From Aliikangiella maris (GTDB lineage Bacteria > Pseudomonadota > Gammaproteobacteria > Enterobacterales > Kangiellaceae), in contig NZ_JBFDAH010000014.1 in NCBI RefSeq assembly GCF_040719265.1, forward strand, positions 1-64,000: a DNA stretch of 64,000 nt, written 5' to 3'. The position numbers and the translations under genes are program-made. This document shows, piece by piece, positions 1 through 7,578 of this stretch; positions within the stretch are counted from its first letter, which is position 1; the number at the start of each line of letters is the position of its first letter. The notes beneath the pieces were generated by a model, which saw only the letters and a program-made list of their open reading frames with translations, had not been told where the DNA came from and ran no database searches.

Positions 1-96
1 TTCCAATCCTCCCCAGTCCGGGACTTCACTAGACATAACCGCAGCACTTCCTAAAGACAAAATTATTAACAAATATATTCTTGAGATGATTTTCAT
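1..96 (-). CDS. Secreted protein, N-terminal part only (cut by window edge)
   Basis: The first 32 codons of a minus-strand gene run off the left edge. They begin with ATG at 94-96. The start MKIISRIYLLIILSLGSAAV is a typical Sec signal peptide, with a cleavage site likely near Ala-Ala or Ser-Ser, followed by acidic/Trp-Gly residues (SEVPDWGGLE). The gene begins 16 bases after the stop of the membrane-protein gene at 113-451, so the two are probably co-transcribed. The mature domain is outside the window, so no function can be given. Confidence 0.55.
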   Translation of the reverse strand, partial: MKIISRIYLLIILSLGSAAVMSSEVPDWGGLE

Positions 97-112
97 AATT
101 GTGATTTAACGC

Positions 113-451
113 CTAATTGTGTTGCGCGTCTTTTGCGTCAACCACCGATTCCTGGTTATATTTTTGGTTGGATTTACTTAATTTGTCTCGATTTAATAGG
201 AAGAATAAAAAGAAAGCATATCCAACAAGACTACCGAATAAATTGATAAACACCCAGTAAAATGGCATCTTCTTTGGGTGAGCAATTAGTGCATGTAAAA
301 CTGGGCCACCGATAATAAGAGCACCAAACAACATGCCACCCATATCAATTTTCATTCTCGAAAGTGCCCCCGATTCAATTAGTACAGCTATACCAACACA
401 CACTACCGCAACCGCGACGGTGACTAGAGTTTTTCGTAATGTTTTTGTCAT
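113..451 (-). CDS. Small three-helix membrane protein, unknown function
   Basis: About 112 residues with three hydrophobic stretches (near residues 9-25, 38-55 and 64-85) and a hydrophilic Asn/Lys/Asp-rich tail. This predicts an inner-membrane protein. I place the start at the internal ATG at 449-451, because GGAAG lies six bases before it; an ATG eight codons upstream lacks such a site. It precedes the secreted-protein start by 16 bases, so the pair may form an operon. I do not recognise the family. Confidence 0.6.
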   Translation of the reverse strand: MTKTLRKTLVTVAVAVVCVGIAVLIESGALSRMKIDMGGMLFGALIIGGPVLHALIAHPKKMPFYWVFINLFGSLVGYAFFLFFLLNRDKLSKSNQKYNQESVVDAKDAQHN

Positions 452-475
452 TTTAGCTTCCAAATATAACATCAT

Positions 476-843
476 ATTCTATGCAGTAAATCTCATTAAT
501 CTTCAAGCGAGTTATTTACTGATTCCAAATTACTTTTAATATCAGCATTTTACAACGAATAAGGTAATTATCAAGATGTAATTACTCCGCTTTACTGAAT
601 ATAAATACAAGCGTCATTTGTGTTTATTCATTAAATCAGCAACTTACCGACTACAAAACGTAGTAAGCATAAACACTTGACAAAAAACTACTTATACAGA
701 TTCATCAGGGAAACATGTTATGTGGGGCCCCCCAGATTCATAACACAAGTTCGCGCTCCCATTCGAACACTCAATTATTTCCTTTAAACTGAAAAAAGTT
801 ATCTGTATTGGATTAAATACTTTACTCATCAAATGATTTGCGG
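476..843. other. Non-coding stretch, nothing recognised
   Basis: AT-rich DNA without a convincing reading frame on either strand. A short run of G and C (about 723-733) stands out but shows no repeat or hairpin that I can support. It lies between the small membrane protein and the gene relics to the right. Confidence 0.4.
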
Positions 844-954
844 CTATTCCGTTTCACTGTCCTTTAAACGAACTAATGCTTCAGCACTTCTTGAACTGCC
901 AACTCTCAAAGCATGTATACTTTCATGCAACCCAGTTGATGCTGTCGCCTGTTC
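844..954 (-). pseudogene. Short coding relic, unidentified
   Basis: A 36-codon open stretch on the minus strand, closed by stops at both ends and lacking a start codon. Its translation has the composition of a real helical protein tail (HESIHALRVGSSRSAEALVR). It is on the same strand as, and downstream of, the toxin and immunity remnants. I read it as the surviving end of a decayed gene. It could also be chance. Confidence 0.25.
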
Positions 955-1090
955 CTAACTCAAAATCTAACATCTCCCAGTATTTTCCGTTTTGAGTGTT
1001 GTGAACATAATCTCCATCACCTCGAACAACACTAGTTGTTTCAAACAGTAAACATCTAACTTATGGAAACTCTGACCATAACTCCTCTAG

Positions 1091-1324
1091 TCAAACTTGC
1101 AAATCAGCCTGGGAATCAAAATCTTCTTCCGTTAACTCTTCATACTCTTGAGGCGAAATAAGTTTATTATCAATTGCCTCTCTCAATTGAGATTTAAACA
1201 ACTCAGCATCGTAAGGAAATCCATTGCCAGTGCTAATAGCATTCTTCATTAATAGAGGATCATAACATTCAACATGACAGTACTTTCTTAAAATCGTTTT
1301 TAATGGTTCTTTAATCTGACTCAT
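1091..1324 (-). CDS. Small acidic protein, candidate immunity protein of a decayed toxin
   Basis: About 77 residues, acidic and soluble, with no signal peptide or membrane segment. A GTG at 1336 overlaps the stop of the preceding toxin remnant (GTGA). The ATG at 1322-1324 is better supported by the purine-rich AGAAAAG before it. A small acidic gene joined tightly to the 3' end of a polymorphic-toxin gene is the usual layout of a toxin-immunity pair, and that is the basis for the call. The family itself is not recognised, and the function is inferred from position only. Confidence 0.45.
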   Translation of the reverse strand: MSQIKEPLKTILRKYCHVECYDPLLMKNAISTGNGFPYDAELFKSQLREAIDNKLISPQEYEELTEEDFDSQADLQV

Positions 1325-1332
1325 TTCTTTTC

Positions 1333-1860
1333 TCACGGTTTAGGATTCGGATATAATGTGTGTAATTTAATATTGCCACCAGGATCAAGTCTATAAATTG
1401 CCTTAATCGTGCAATCTATAAAGTTAGTTGGGATATGCCCTGTTGGATTATTCTTACTTCCCAGCCGAATCACACCGCGTACATAGTCATTATAATTATT
1501 TCCAAAAACATCTTTTAAAGATAATTCGACTGGATCAACGAACAAATCTCCATTTGCACGAGCAGCAGCAACATTCTGTTGGAACTGAGTAGACTTTCTA
1601 GCAAAGTCATCCGGTCCGCATGTAGCAGAGCTTCGTCACTTACAAATGCAAATGCAGTCGCATTTCGTCCAACTTTATGTGGTTTAGGAGTACCATCCGG
1701 AAATTTATTAAACGCATCAAATGTAGTACCGGAAGCAGGATCAATTCCTCTCATAGCTCTATCTTCAAGCTGTAAGTCAGTGACCCTATTCGGACCTCCA
1801 TGTCTAATTGAATAGTTAAGCCGTGGTAATGACCAATTTTTTCGACGATTCGCCAGAGGT
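1333..1860 (-). pseudogene. C-terminal remnant of a polymorphic toxin (frame-broken)
   Basis: Two overlapping minus-strand frames together read like one protein. The 5' part (about 1610-1830) carries IRHGGPNRVTDLQLEDRAMR and a stretch ending in FVSDEALLHADRM. The 3' part (1333-1635) continues with DDFARKSTQF, a 70-residue body and the end TLYPNPKP. The frames must switch between about 1609 and 1635. Downstream of that point the first frame turns into low-complexity Leu/Ser codons, which suggests a real frameshift. No N-terminal delivery domain remains. The RHGGPN-type junction and the tight downstream small gene suggest an Rhs/CDI-type toxin tip. The toxic activity is not recognisable to me. 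Confidence 0.45.
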
Positions 1861-1894
1861 GCTGCGGGAAGTTTTGTTCATCGGTCAGTCACTA

Positions 1895-2038
1895 TTAAAA
1901 CTGCTTGATAAAAATATCATCACGAGTTTTACATTCGGTATGAATTTCAAATTCGAGCGGGTTAGCTTCAAAAAAATAAGGGGCAAATAAAAAACGCCTG
2001 CGGCTGCGTGATCTGACATAGAATGGGTCGAATAACAT
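1895..2038 (-). CDS. 47-residue ORF with good ribosome site; possible truncated 5' end of an old gene
   Basis: ATG at 2036-2038 is preceded by AAGGAC at an eight-base distance, a good initiation site. The product is 47 residues, starts MLFDPFYVRS, is Arg/Phe-rich, and ends at a TAA. Beyond the stop, another frame continues protein-like (QNFPQHLWRIVEKIGHYHG) towards the toxin remnant. This may therefore be the start of a gene that once extended further and was broken by stops or frameshifts. It could also be a small independent gene. Confidence 0.35.
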   Translation of the reverse strand: MLFDPFYVRSRSRRRFLFAPYFFEANPLEFEIHTECKTRDDIFIKQF

Positions 2039-2181
2039 GGTGATAAGTCCTTTTAATAGGTGTTCATTTTTTGTTTTTTGAGTTATCTTAAAAATTAATC
2101 CGTATTCAGATTGGTCGGGTAGAAAATTTTACCTACCCATGCTAACAATCCCGTATTTTTTTGTCGACACATAAACCGTGA

Positions 2182-2298
2182 ATTAATTTACAAAAATGCC
2201 ATACAGTATCGAGTTCACAAAAGGTTTCTGACGCATCTCAAGAACAATCTCATTTAGCTGATGAGCTAAAACAATACGTTAATAAATTTAAATATTAA
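2182..2298 (+). pseudogene. C-terminal tail of a methyl-accepting chemotaxis protein (relic)
   Basis: The plus strand reads SSSQKVSDASQEQSHLADEL and then ends KQYVNKFKY before a TAA at 2296-2298. This is the usual extreme C-terminus of an MCP signalling domain (VSxASxEQ...LxxxVxxFK). The frame is closed by a TGA at 2179-2181, and no other MCP sequence lies upstream. Only the last 30 or so codons survive. It is on the strand opposite to the toxin remnants. Confidence 0.6.
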
Positions 2299-2328
2299 CC
2301 GGCACCTTGATAAAGTTGTACAATTGAT

Positions 2329-2347
2329 GACTCACAACAAGTGAGTC
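2329..2347. terminator. Hairpin, possible weak terminator
   Basis: GACTCAC and GTGAGTC pair perfectly around a five-base loop. There is no T-run after it on either strand, so an attenuator or a remnant terminator of the old chemotaxis gene is equally possible. Confidence 0.25.
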
Positions 2348-2443
2348 TCAATTAACTCTTGACAGATGACTCAGACAAATTATTCCGTGATTGCTCATGA
2401 TAATTTATTCCAATCAATCTATGTTAGATAAATCATACATAAA

Positions 2444-4876
2444 TTATAACTTACTGAGCACTTCTGCTAAGGTCAATAAAAAGTGCTCGGCATCGTCTCG
2501 AGAGAAAACCATTGGTGGTTTAATTTTTAAAACATTATGACGTGGTCCTTCAGTCGATAACAAAATACCGCAGGCTTTCATTTCTTCGATAACATAAGCG
2601 AGCTGTTCAGCAGCAGGCGCTTTTGTCTTTCTATCAATGACGAACTCAGCGCCAATAAATAATCCTGTGCCTCGGACATCACCAATTATTGAAAATTTTT
2701 CTCCCAGCGCTTTTAAACCTTGTTTTAAATAATCGCCCACAGAAAGCGCATTGGCCATCAGTTTTTCATTTTCAATCACTTCCATCACCGCAAGTCCAAT
2801 AGCGCAGGAAACCGGATTACCGCCAAAGGTATTAAAATATTCCATACCGGAGACAAATGATCTCGCAATTTCTGATGTCGTTACAACCGCAGCCAATGGA
2901 TGACCGTTACCAATAGGTTTACCAATAGTAACGATATCTGGAATAACAGCTTGGGTTTGAAACGCCCACCAGTGTGTCCCAACTCGCCCCATTCCAACTT
3001 GAACCTCATCAGCAATACACACTCCACCCGCTTGTCTAATTATACGATAAACTTGCTGCAAATATCCTTGCGGATGAACAATTTGTCCACCAACTCCTTG
3101 AATAGATTCACAAATAAAAGCAGCCACGGGATTATTTTCAGCCGCAAATTCATTAACCACTCGTTGCACATCTAACGCATATTGCTCGCCAATTTTTTCA
3201 TCACTCCCTTGATAACGACCATAGTATGGATCCGGCACAATCGTTTGTTTAACCCAATCAGGTGCACCATTTCCGCCAGGACCATCAAATTTATATGGGC
3301 TAATATCAATACAGGCATTGCTATTGCCATGATATGCGCCTTCTACCACTACCATTGCTTTGCGCTGTGTATGTGCTCTGGCCAATCGAATAGCCAACTC
3401 ATTAGCTTCACTACCTGAATTAACAAACATACAAACCGACAATTTCGCTGGCATAGTTGCTGTTAATTTTTTAGCAAATTGAATGATATTATCGTGCAAA
3501 TAACGGGTGTTAGTATTAAGTAACGTCATTTGTTTTTGGCCAGCACTAACCACATGCGGATGACAGTGTCCTACATGGCAAACATTATTGACCATATCTA
3601 AATAGCGTTCACCCGATTCAGAATATAAGTAAACGCTTTTACCACGAACAATTTTTAAAGGAGTCCGATATGCCAGGCTTAAATTTTCACTTAATAAAGT
3701 TTGGCGTTCATTAATCAGTTGTTGCTCGTTTTTAGATGCAAAACCACAATCAAATTTTAATGATAGAATGATTGATGTTTGATCCAGTTGCATTAGTGTT
3801 GATAAAGCTTGCCAGGCCCCTTTTTGTGAAATCAACAAATAATCATTCTCAGGATCTTTTGCAAATTCTCGACTTGATAAACAAACACTGGTTGCCAGTC
3901 GAGCACAAATCAACGGTAGTAAAACATCAATTTCTTCAGATTTTAAAGGATTAATTTGGTGGTAAGACAAAGTAATGGCACGAATAATCGTATTAAATTT
4001 AGTATTAGTATTCGTCTTATTATTCACTTGATGATGCAAAACGATATCACTTGGCGCTAATACTGCATAAGCGCAAGCTATTGCCAGTTCAGCAATTCGC
4101 CACGAAAAACACGCATCGCCAAAATCGATCAAACCACTAAGGCATTTTTGATCTGAATTAACCAACAGATTATAATCATTTGCATCATTATAGATGACTT
4201 GCTTTGGTAAAATATCTGAAAAAGGTAAAACCTGACTTTCAAAAAGCGCGATGACGCGAGTTACTAACTCACGGCCATGCAAATCGCGAAGGTATTGCTC
4301 ATTAGCTCGCATTACACAATTGGCATATTGCATATTCCATTCAAAATATCGGTGTGCACAAGGGTGGGAATAATTGACCAGCGCCTTATCGATATGTCCC
4401 AAAACCTGTCCAAGCGATTGATAGAAGTGCACATTATCAATTTTGCTTTCTGCCCACAGTTGTCCCTCAATAAAATTAATCACCCGCAACCAACAACGAT
4501 TGCCATTATTGTCTTTAATTTCAAGCATCACCAAGGGATAGTCATTTTCTGGGAGTTGCGTTTGCTTAGCCGGTATCTGTAAAACTGGCATTAGTTGCGG
4601 TATATCAATCGACAGTGCTGCATATTTTTCCAACTGTTGCATGAGTTGATTTTCAAACGTCAATTCACTCTGATGTCTTTGCGAGTTAGCCACTTTAATC
4701 ACATAAGCTTGGCCAGTTGCAGTTAACAGCTTTCGATTATAATCGGCATACCCAGGTAATTTTTCCAAAATGCCTTCCAGGTCATAATGATTTTTAACGA
4801 AGGTTAATAGTTGGTCATCAGAAAGTTGTGGTGTCGTTTGCTTTATTTGGCAATCATTCACGGCAGGATTATTCAT
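2444..4876 (-). CDS. Kinase (APH family) fused to class III aminotransferase-fold enzyme; likely phosphorylating kinase plus phospho-lyase
   Basis: 810 residues in two domains. Residues about 20-360 are an aminoglycoside-phosphotransferase-like kinase: Lys61 (YVIKVAN), the catalytic-loop variant YNDANDYN with Asp231 and Asn236, and metal-binding Asp251 in IDFGDA. Residues about 385-810 are a class III PLP enzyme: the NSGSEANE phosphate-cradle motif at 486-493, ADEVQVGMGR at 622-631, and PLP-lysine Lys653 in IGKPIGNGHP. In animals, separate members of these two families form hydroxylysine kinase and phosphohydroxylysine phospho-lyase; ethanolamine-phosphate phospho-lyase is a close relative. 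I infer that this fusion phosphorylates an amino alcohol and then eliminates phosphate and ammonia. Some bacterial homologues carry a peptidase domain between the two, which is absent here. No operon partners are visible. Confidence 0.8.
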   Translation of the reverse strand: MNNPAVNDCQIKQTTPQLSDDQLLTFVKNHYDLEGILEKLPGYADYNRKLLTATGQAYVIKVANSQRHQSELTFENQLMQQLEKYAALSIDIPQLMPVLQIPAKQTQLPENDYPLVMLEIKDNNGNRCWLRVINFIEGQLWAESKIDNVHFYQSLGQVLGHIDKALVNYSHPCAHRYFEWNMQYANCVMRANEQYLRDLHGRELVTRVIALFESQVLPFSDILPKQVIYNDANDYNLLVNSDQKCLSGLIDFGDACFSWRIAELAIACAYAVLAPSDIVLHHQVNNKTNTNTKFNTIIRAITLSYHQINPLKSEEIDVLLPLICARLATSVCLSSREFAKDPENDYLLISQKGAWQALSTLMQLDQTSIILSLKFDCGFASKNEQQLINERQTLLSENLSLAYRTPLKIVRGKSVYLYSESGERYLDMVNNVCHVGHCHPHVVSAGQKQMTLLNTNTRYLHDNIIQFAKKLTATMPAKLSVCMFVNSGSEANELAIRLARAHTQRKAMVVVEGAYHGNSNACIDISPYKFDGPGGNGAPDWVKQTIVPDPYYGRYQGSDEKIGEQYALDVQRVVNEFAAENNPVAAFICESIQGVGGQIVHPQGYLQQVYRIIRQAGGVCIADEVQVGMGRVGTHWWAFQTQAVIPDIVTIGKPIGNGHPLAAVVTTSEIARSFVSGMEYFNTFGGNPVSCAIGLAVMEVIENEKLMANALSVGDYLKQGLKALGEKFSIIGDVRGTGLFIGAEFVIDRKTKAPAAEQLAYVIEEMKACGILLSTEGPRHNVLKIKPPMVFSRDDAEHFLLTLAEVLSKL

Positions 4877-5073
4877 GAGTTTGATCTTGGTAGTCAGTTA
4901 TTATGTACTATTGTTGTAACCATTATTGTAGAGGGCTTTAAGTGAGAAAAAAATCGCTAATTAACTTTTATGACTAAATCTTTGGGTCATTAGGCATGTC
5001 ATTTGAATTGTCTTAATTATGGCTGTTACAATATCAGGCTTCAATATAGGTTGCCCCGGTTATTTAATCACTT

Positions 5074-5442
5074 ATGGCTAAATTATTATTCAGACTCAAT
5101 CAGGTTCCTGATGATGAAGCAGATGAAATTCGTCAATTGCTCGACGAAGGAAAGTTTGATTATTATGAAACATCACCAGGTCTTTTAGGACTGTCTTTCG
5201 CCGCTATTTGGCTAAAAGACGAGCAACAATATGATCAAGCTAATCAACTGATTGAAGACTATCAACTCAAACGCAGTGCAAAAGCGCGTGAGCACTTTGC
5301 CTCACTCAAGCAAGCCGATCAACACATAACACTTTGGCGGGCATTTAAGCAGTCACCCATTCGACTGGCTGCAGCAGTGATATTTGTATGTATTATTTTG
5401 TATCTGACTTTAACTCCATTTTTTCCTAATTTATTTGCTTAA
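5074..5442 (+). CDS. DUF6164 family protein
   Basis: 122 residues. The N-terminal part (MAKLLFRLNQVPDDEADEIR, then a DYYETSPG segment) matches the DUF6164 pattern. It resembles a small alpha/beta domain that senses or binds something in the cytoplasm. One C-terminal transmembrane helix (about residues 96-117) anchors it in the membrane. There is no clear ribosome site, but the conserved MAKLLFRL start supports the chosen ATG. The role is unknown. It stands 49 bases before another small gene on the same strand. Confidence 0.7.
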   Translation: MAKLLFRLNQVPDDEADEIRQLLDEGKFDYYETSPGLLGLSFAAIWLKDEQQYDQANQLIEDYQLKRSAKAREHFASLKQADQHITLWRAFKQSPIRLAAAVIFVCIILYLTLTPFFPNLFA

Positions 5443-5491
5443 GTCAGGTTAGGATTATTTTTAATTTATTTCAAATACCATCAATTATATT

Positions 5492-5770
5492 ATGCACTCA
5501 GATCCTGATAAACTTTTAAAAAAGCAATCTCGGCTAATTCATTCAGATAACATGAAAGTTATCAGCCACACTCAGCGTGAAAAAGATGACTGGTTTATTA
5601 ACAGTATAATGATTGAAAACTGCGAAGTTCCCTTTAAATATAAACGCAAAAAACGCTATAAAACCCTCACAAAGGGCCAACGGGTCAATTTGACCTACTA
5701 TCCCGAAATAGAAAAAATTGCGGGGCTAGAATTTGAATATATGAAAGTTGTCAGGATTAAAATCAGCTAA
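5492..5770 (+). CDS. Small basic conserved-looking protein, unknown function
   Basis: 92 residues, rich in Lys and Arg, with no membrane segment. The central VPFKYKRKKRYKTLTKGQRV and the following NLTYYP...GLEFEYMKVVRI read as a compact beta-rich domain, and I have the impression of similar small proteins in marine gammaproteobacteria. The start is uncertain: neither the first ATG nor the internal ATG at 5552 has a clear ribosome site. It may be co-transcribed with the DUF6164 gene 49 bases upstream. Confidence 0.55.
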   Translation: MHSDPDKLLKKQSRLIHSDNMKVISHTQREKDDWFINSIMIENCEVPFKYKRKKRYKTLTKGQRVNLTYYPEIEKIAGLEFEYMKVVRIKIS

Positions 5771-6022
5771 TTGGCCTCAATTTATCCTAACTCAAGTCGT
5801 TTATTTGAATGTCCAAATCCGTCGGATGGAATGGCTTAAAGACTGATTGGCTCAAAGGTTGAGTAGTTTAAAATCTACCAGAGATTATTATCACTTCGCG
5901 AGAATTCAACTGCCAACGCGATAATACAATAAATTTATTTGGCAACACCAAGCAAAATAGCGCTGCCAATCAATGATTTATTTGAATTAGTTCACTTTTC
6001 GATTAGTAAGCGTTTAATCAGG

Positions 6023-6319
6023 TTACTTTTTCTTTTTATTAGTAGCGCTTATTGGCGTTACATTTTCACCTTCGGCACTCTCTTCCAGTAATACACCAGA
6101 ATTACCTTTTAAAGCTTTTAACACCGTATCTTTATTTTCAGCAACTAACATTCCAATTGCTTCAATTTGAGACTCATTTAACCCGCTAATTTCCCGTTCC
6201 ATCCACAAGCTGACATTCTCAGCTAATTCAAGCATCTTATCGTAATTGTCGGCTTCTTTTTTATCGGTAAAGGTTTTGCTTTCATCACGATCAGACATAT
6301 ATAAACTCACTACGGCCAT
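6023..6319 (-). CDS. yebG: YebG-like DNA-damage-inducible protein
   Basis: 98 residues, slightly longer than most YebG proteins. The KKEADNYDKMLELAENVSLW segment is the YebG core, with MAV at the start and an acidic middle followed by a Lys-rich end (NKKKK). YebG is a small SOS-regulated protein of unclear activity in enterobacteria. AGAGGA lies nine bases before the ATG at 6317-6319. A 20-base palindrome with the outline of a LexA site lies just upstream, which supports SOS control here too. It is a single-gene unit. Confidence 0.75.
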   Translation of the reverse strand: MAVVSLYMSDRDESKTFTDKKEADNYDKMLELAENVSLWMEREISGLNESQIEAIGMLVAENKDTVLKALKGNSGVLLEESAEGENVTPISATNKKKK

Positions 6320-6357
6320 TGGAATTATTCCTCTTATTTAAAGATCAGCTAGCCAAA

Positions 6358-6377
6358 TACTAGTTAAACAAGTAGTA
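6358..6377. promoter_or_regulatory. Candidate LexA-like operator of yebG
   Basis: TACTAGTTAAACAAGTAGTA has the same 20-base length and the same outer TACT...AGTA arms as the enterobacterial LexA consensus (TACTG...CAGTA), but with A/T instead of G/C at the inner arm positions. It ends 38 bases before the yebG start codon, a position fitting promoter overlap. Confidence 0.4.
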
Positions 6378-6428
6378 AAAAGTCAAGTGAAACTTTTTTA
6401 AATCTTATAAAAACCTTCAGTTTAATAA

Positions 6429-7319
6429 TTATTCACTAGCACTTTCAACCACCAGTTGCCAAAAAGCGCTAACCAATGCAACATCCAGTCGCTTACGTAA
6501 ACACACAACACCTAAATCAAATGGTTGTGGATTAAAAGGAACAGGTAACACCTGCACCTTATCTTTTACCGGACTCAACTCTAGTACCGGTTGTGGAATT
6601 GCACTAACCCCACACCCCAGCGCCGTCATGCTGACAATTGCTTCATGGCCGGTAACATGTGCATAAATTTTAGGTTGAATATTCATTTTGTTAAACCACT
6701 CAATTAAGCGCTCAGATGCAGGCCCAGATTCGGGTACAACAAAAGGAAGCTGTTGCCAATCAATATGCGTCGGCTGAATGTAGCGAGAAAAATGCGTCAC
6801 TTGCTTTGGCGCAATTAACTTGAATGGCACATGGTGCAAATGCTGAAAAGCAAATTTTTCGGGGGTATTCTCACGAGCAACCGCAAAAGCAAAGTCAACG
6901 GCACGCTGCTCGACTTTATCATAAGCCACAGAAACATTACCGGTTTCGAGAATAATTTCAACTTCAGGATAAAGTCGGCGAAATCGTTCGATTAAGTTGG
7001 CCAGATATAAATGCGCGGCGGTCACCGTACAGTAAATCGTAATTTCACCACTTAATTGCTGAGAGTTAGCGGTAAACTCCTGCCTGAGTTGATGCCATTC
7101 CTGTACCACAACTTCAGCAAACCGGATAAAGCGTTTTCCTGCATAGGTCAGGCGAACACTTCGGTTATCTCGCTCAAATAGCGCTTGACCAAATTCACCT
7201 TCCAGTCGCTGAATCATGCGACTGAGTGTCGATGGACTGGCATGAATAGCTTTAGCAGTCTGGCTAAAATGCAAGCTTTGGCTTAAATGCAGAAAAGCTT
7301 GTAAATCTCGAATATTCAC
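6429..7319 (-). CDS. ilvY: LysR-family regulator IlvY
   Basis: 296 residues. The N-terminal winged helix-turn-helix (about residues 1-60, with FSQTAKAIHASPSTLSRMIQ) is followed by a LysR effector-binding domain. Divergence from ilvC identifies it as IlvY, which activates ilvC when acetolactate or acetohydroxybutyrate accumulates. The GTG start at 7317-7319 is supported by AGAGGAG seven bases upstream. The 259-base gap to ilvC should contain its operators and both promoters. Confidence 0.85.
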   Translation of the reverse strand: MNIRDLQAFLHLSQSLHFSQTAKAIHASPSTLSRMIQRLEGEFGQALFERDNRSVRLTYAGKRFIRFAEVVVQEWHQLRQEFTANSQQLSGEITIYCTVTAAHLYLANLIERFRRLYPEVEIILETGNVSVAYDKVEQRAVDFAFAVARENTPEKFAFQHLHHVPFKLIAPKQVTHFSRYIQPTHIDWQQLPFVVPESGPASERLIEWFNKMNIQPKIYAHVTGHEAIVSMTALGCGVSAIPQPVLELSPVKDKVQVLPVPFNPQPFDLGVVCLRKRLDVALVSAFWQLVVESASE

Positions 7320-7490
7320 GGCGGCTCCTCTTTAGTCTTGTAAAACTTTGGCTTTATGACGCTAAATGATGGGAAAAACAATTGAATCAGAGAGTTAACG
7401 ATAAATATTGTCATATCCACAAACGTGTCCCAACGCGGCTCACTTCACTTGAACACTCAAGTATTACCACTCTAACAACCATATTCCACT

Positions 7491-7529
7491 TTGCGCAATA
7501 TATTATTTCGTTTATATCAATTTACGCAA
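7491..7529. promoter_or_regulatory. Candidate IlvY operator region
   Basis: TTGCGCAATATA and TATATCAATTTACGCAA form an imperfect dyad centred about 70 bases before the ilvC start. TTGCG/CGCAA ends and an AT-rich centre are what a LysR-type operator would look like. Assignment to IlvY rests on position between the divergent genes. Confidence 0.4.
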
Positions 7530-7578
7530 CAAAAATACTTAGCTAAACTGCTGTTAATTTTTAAAACGAGGAATAATC

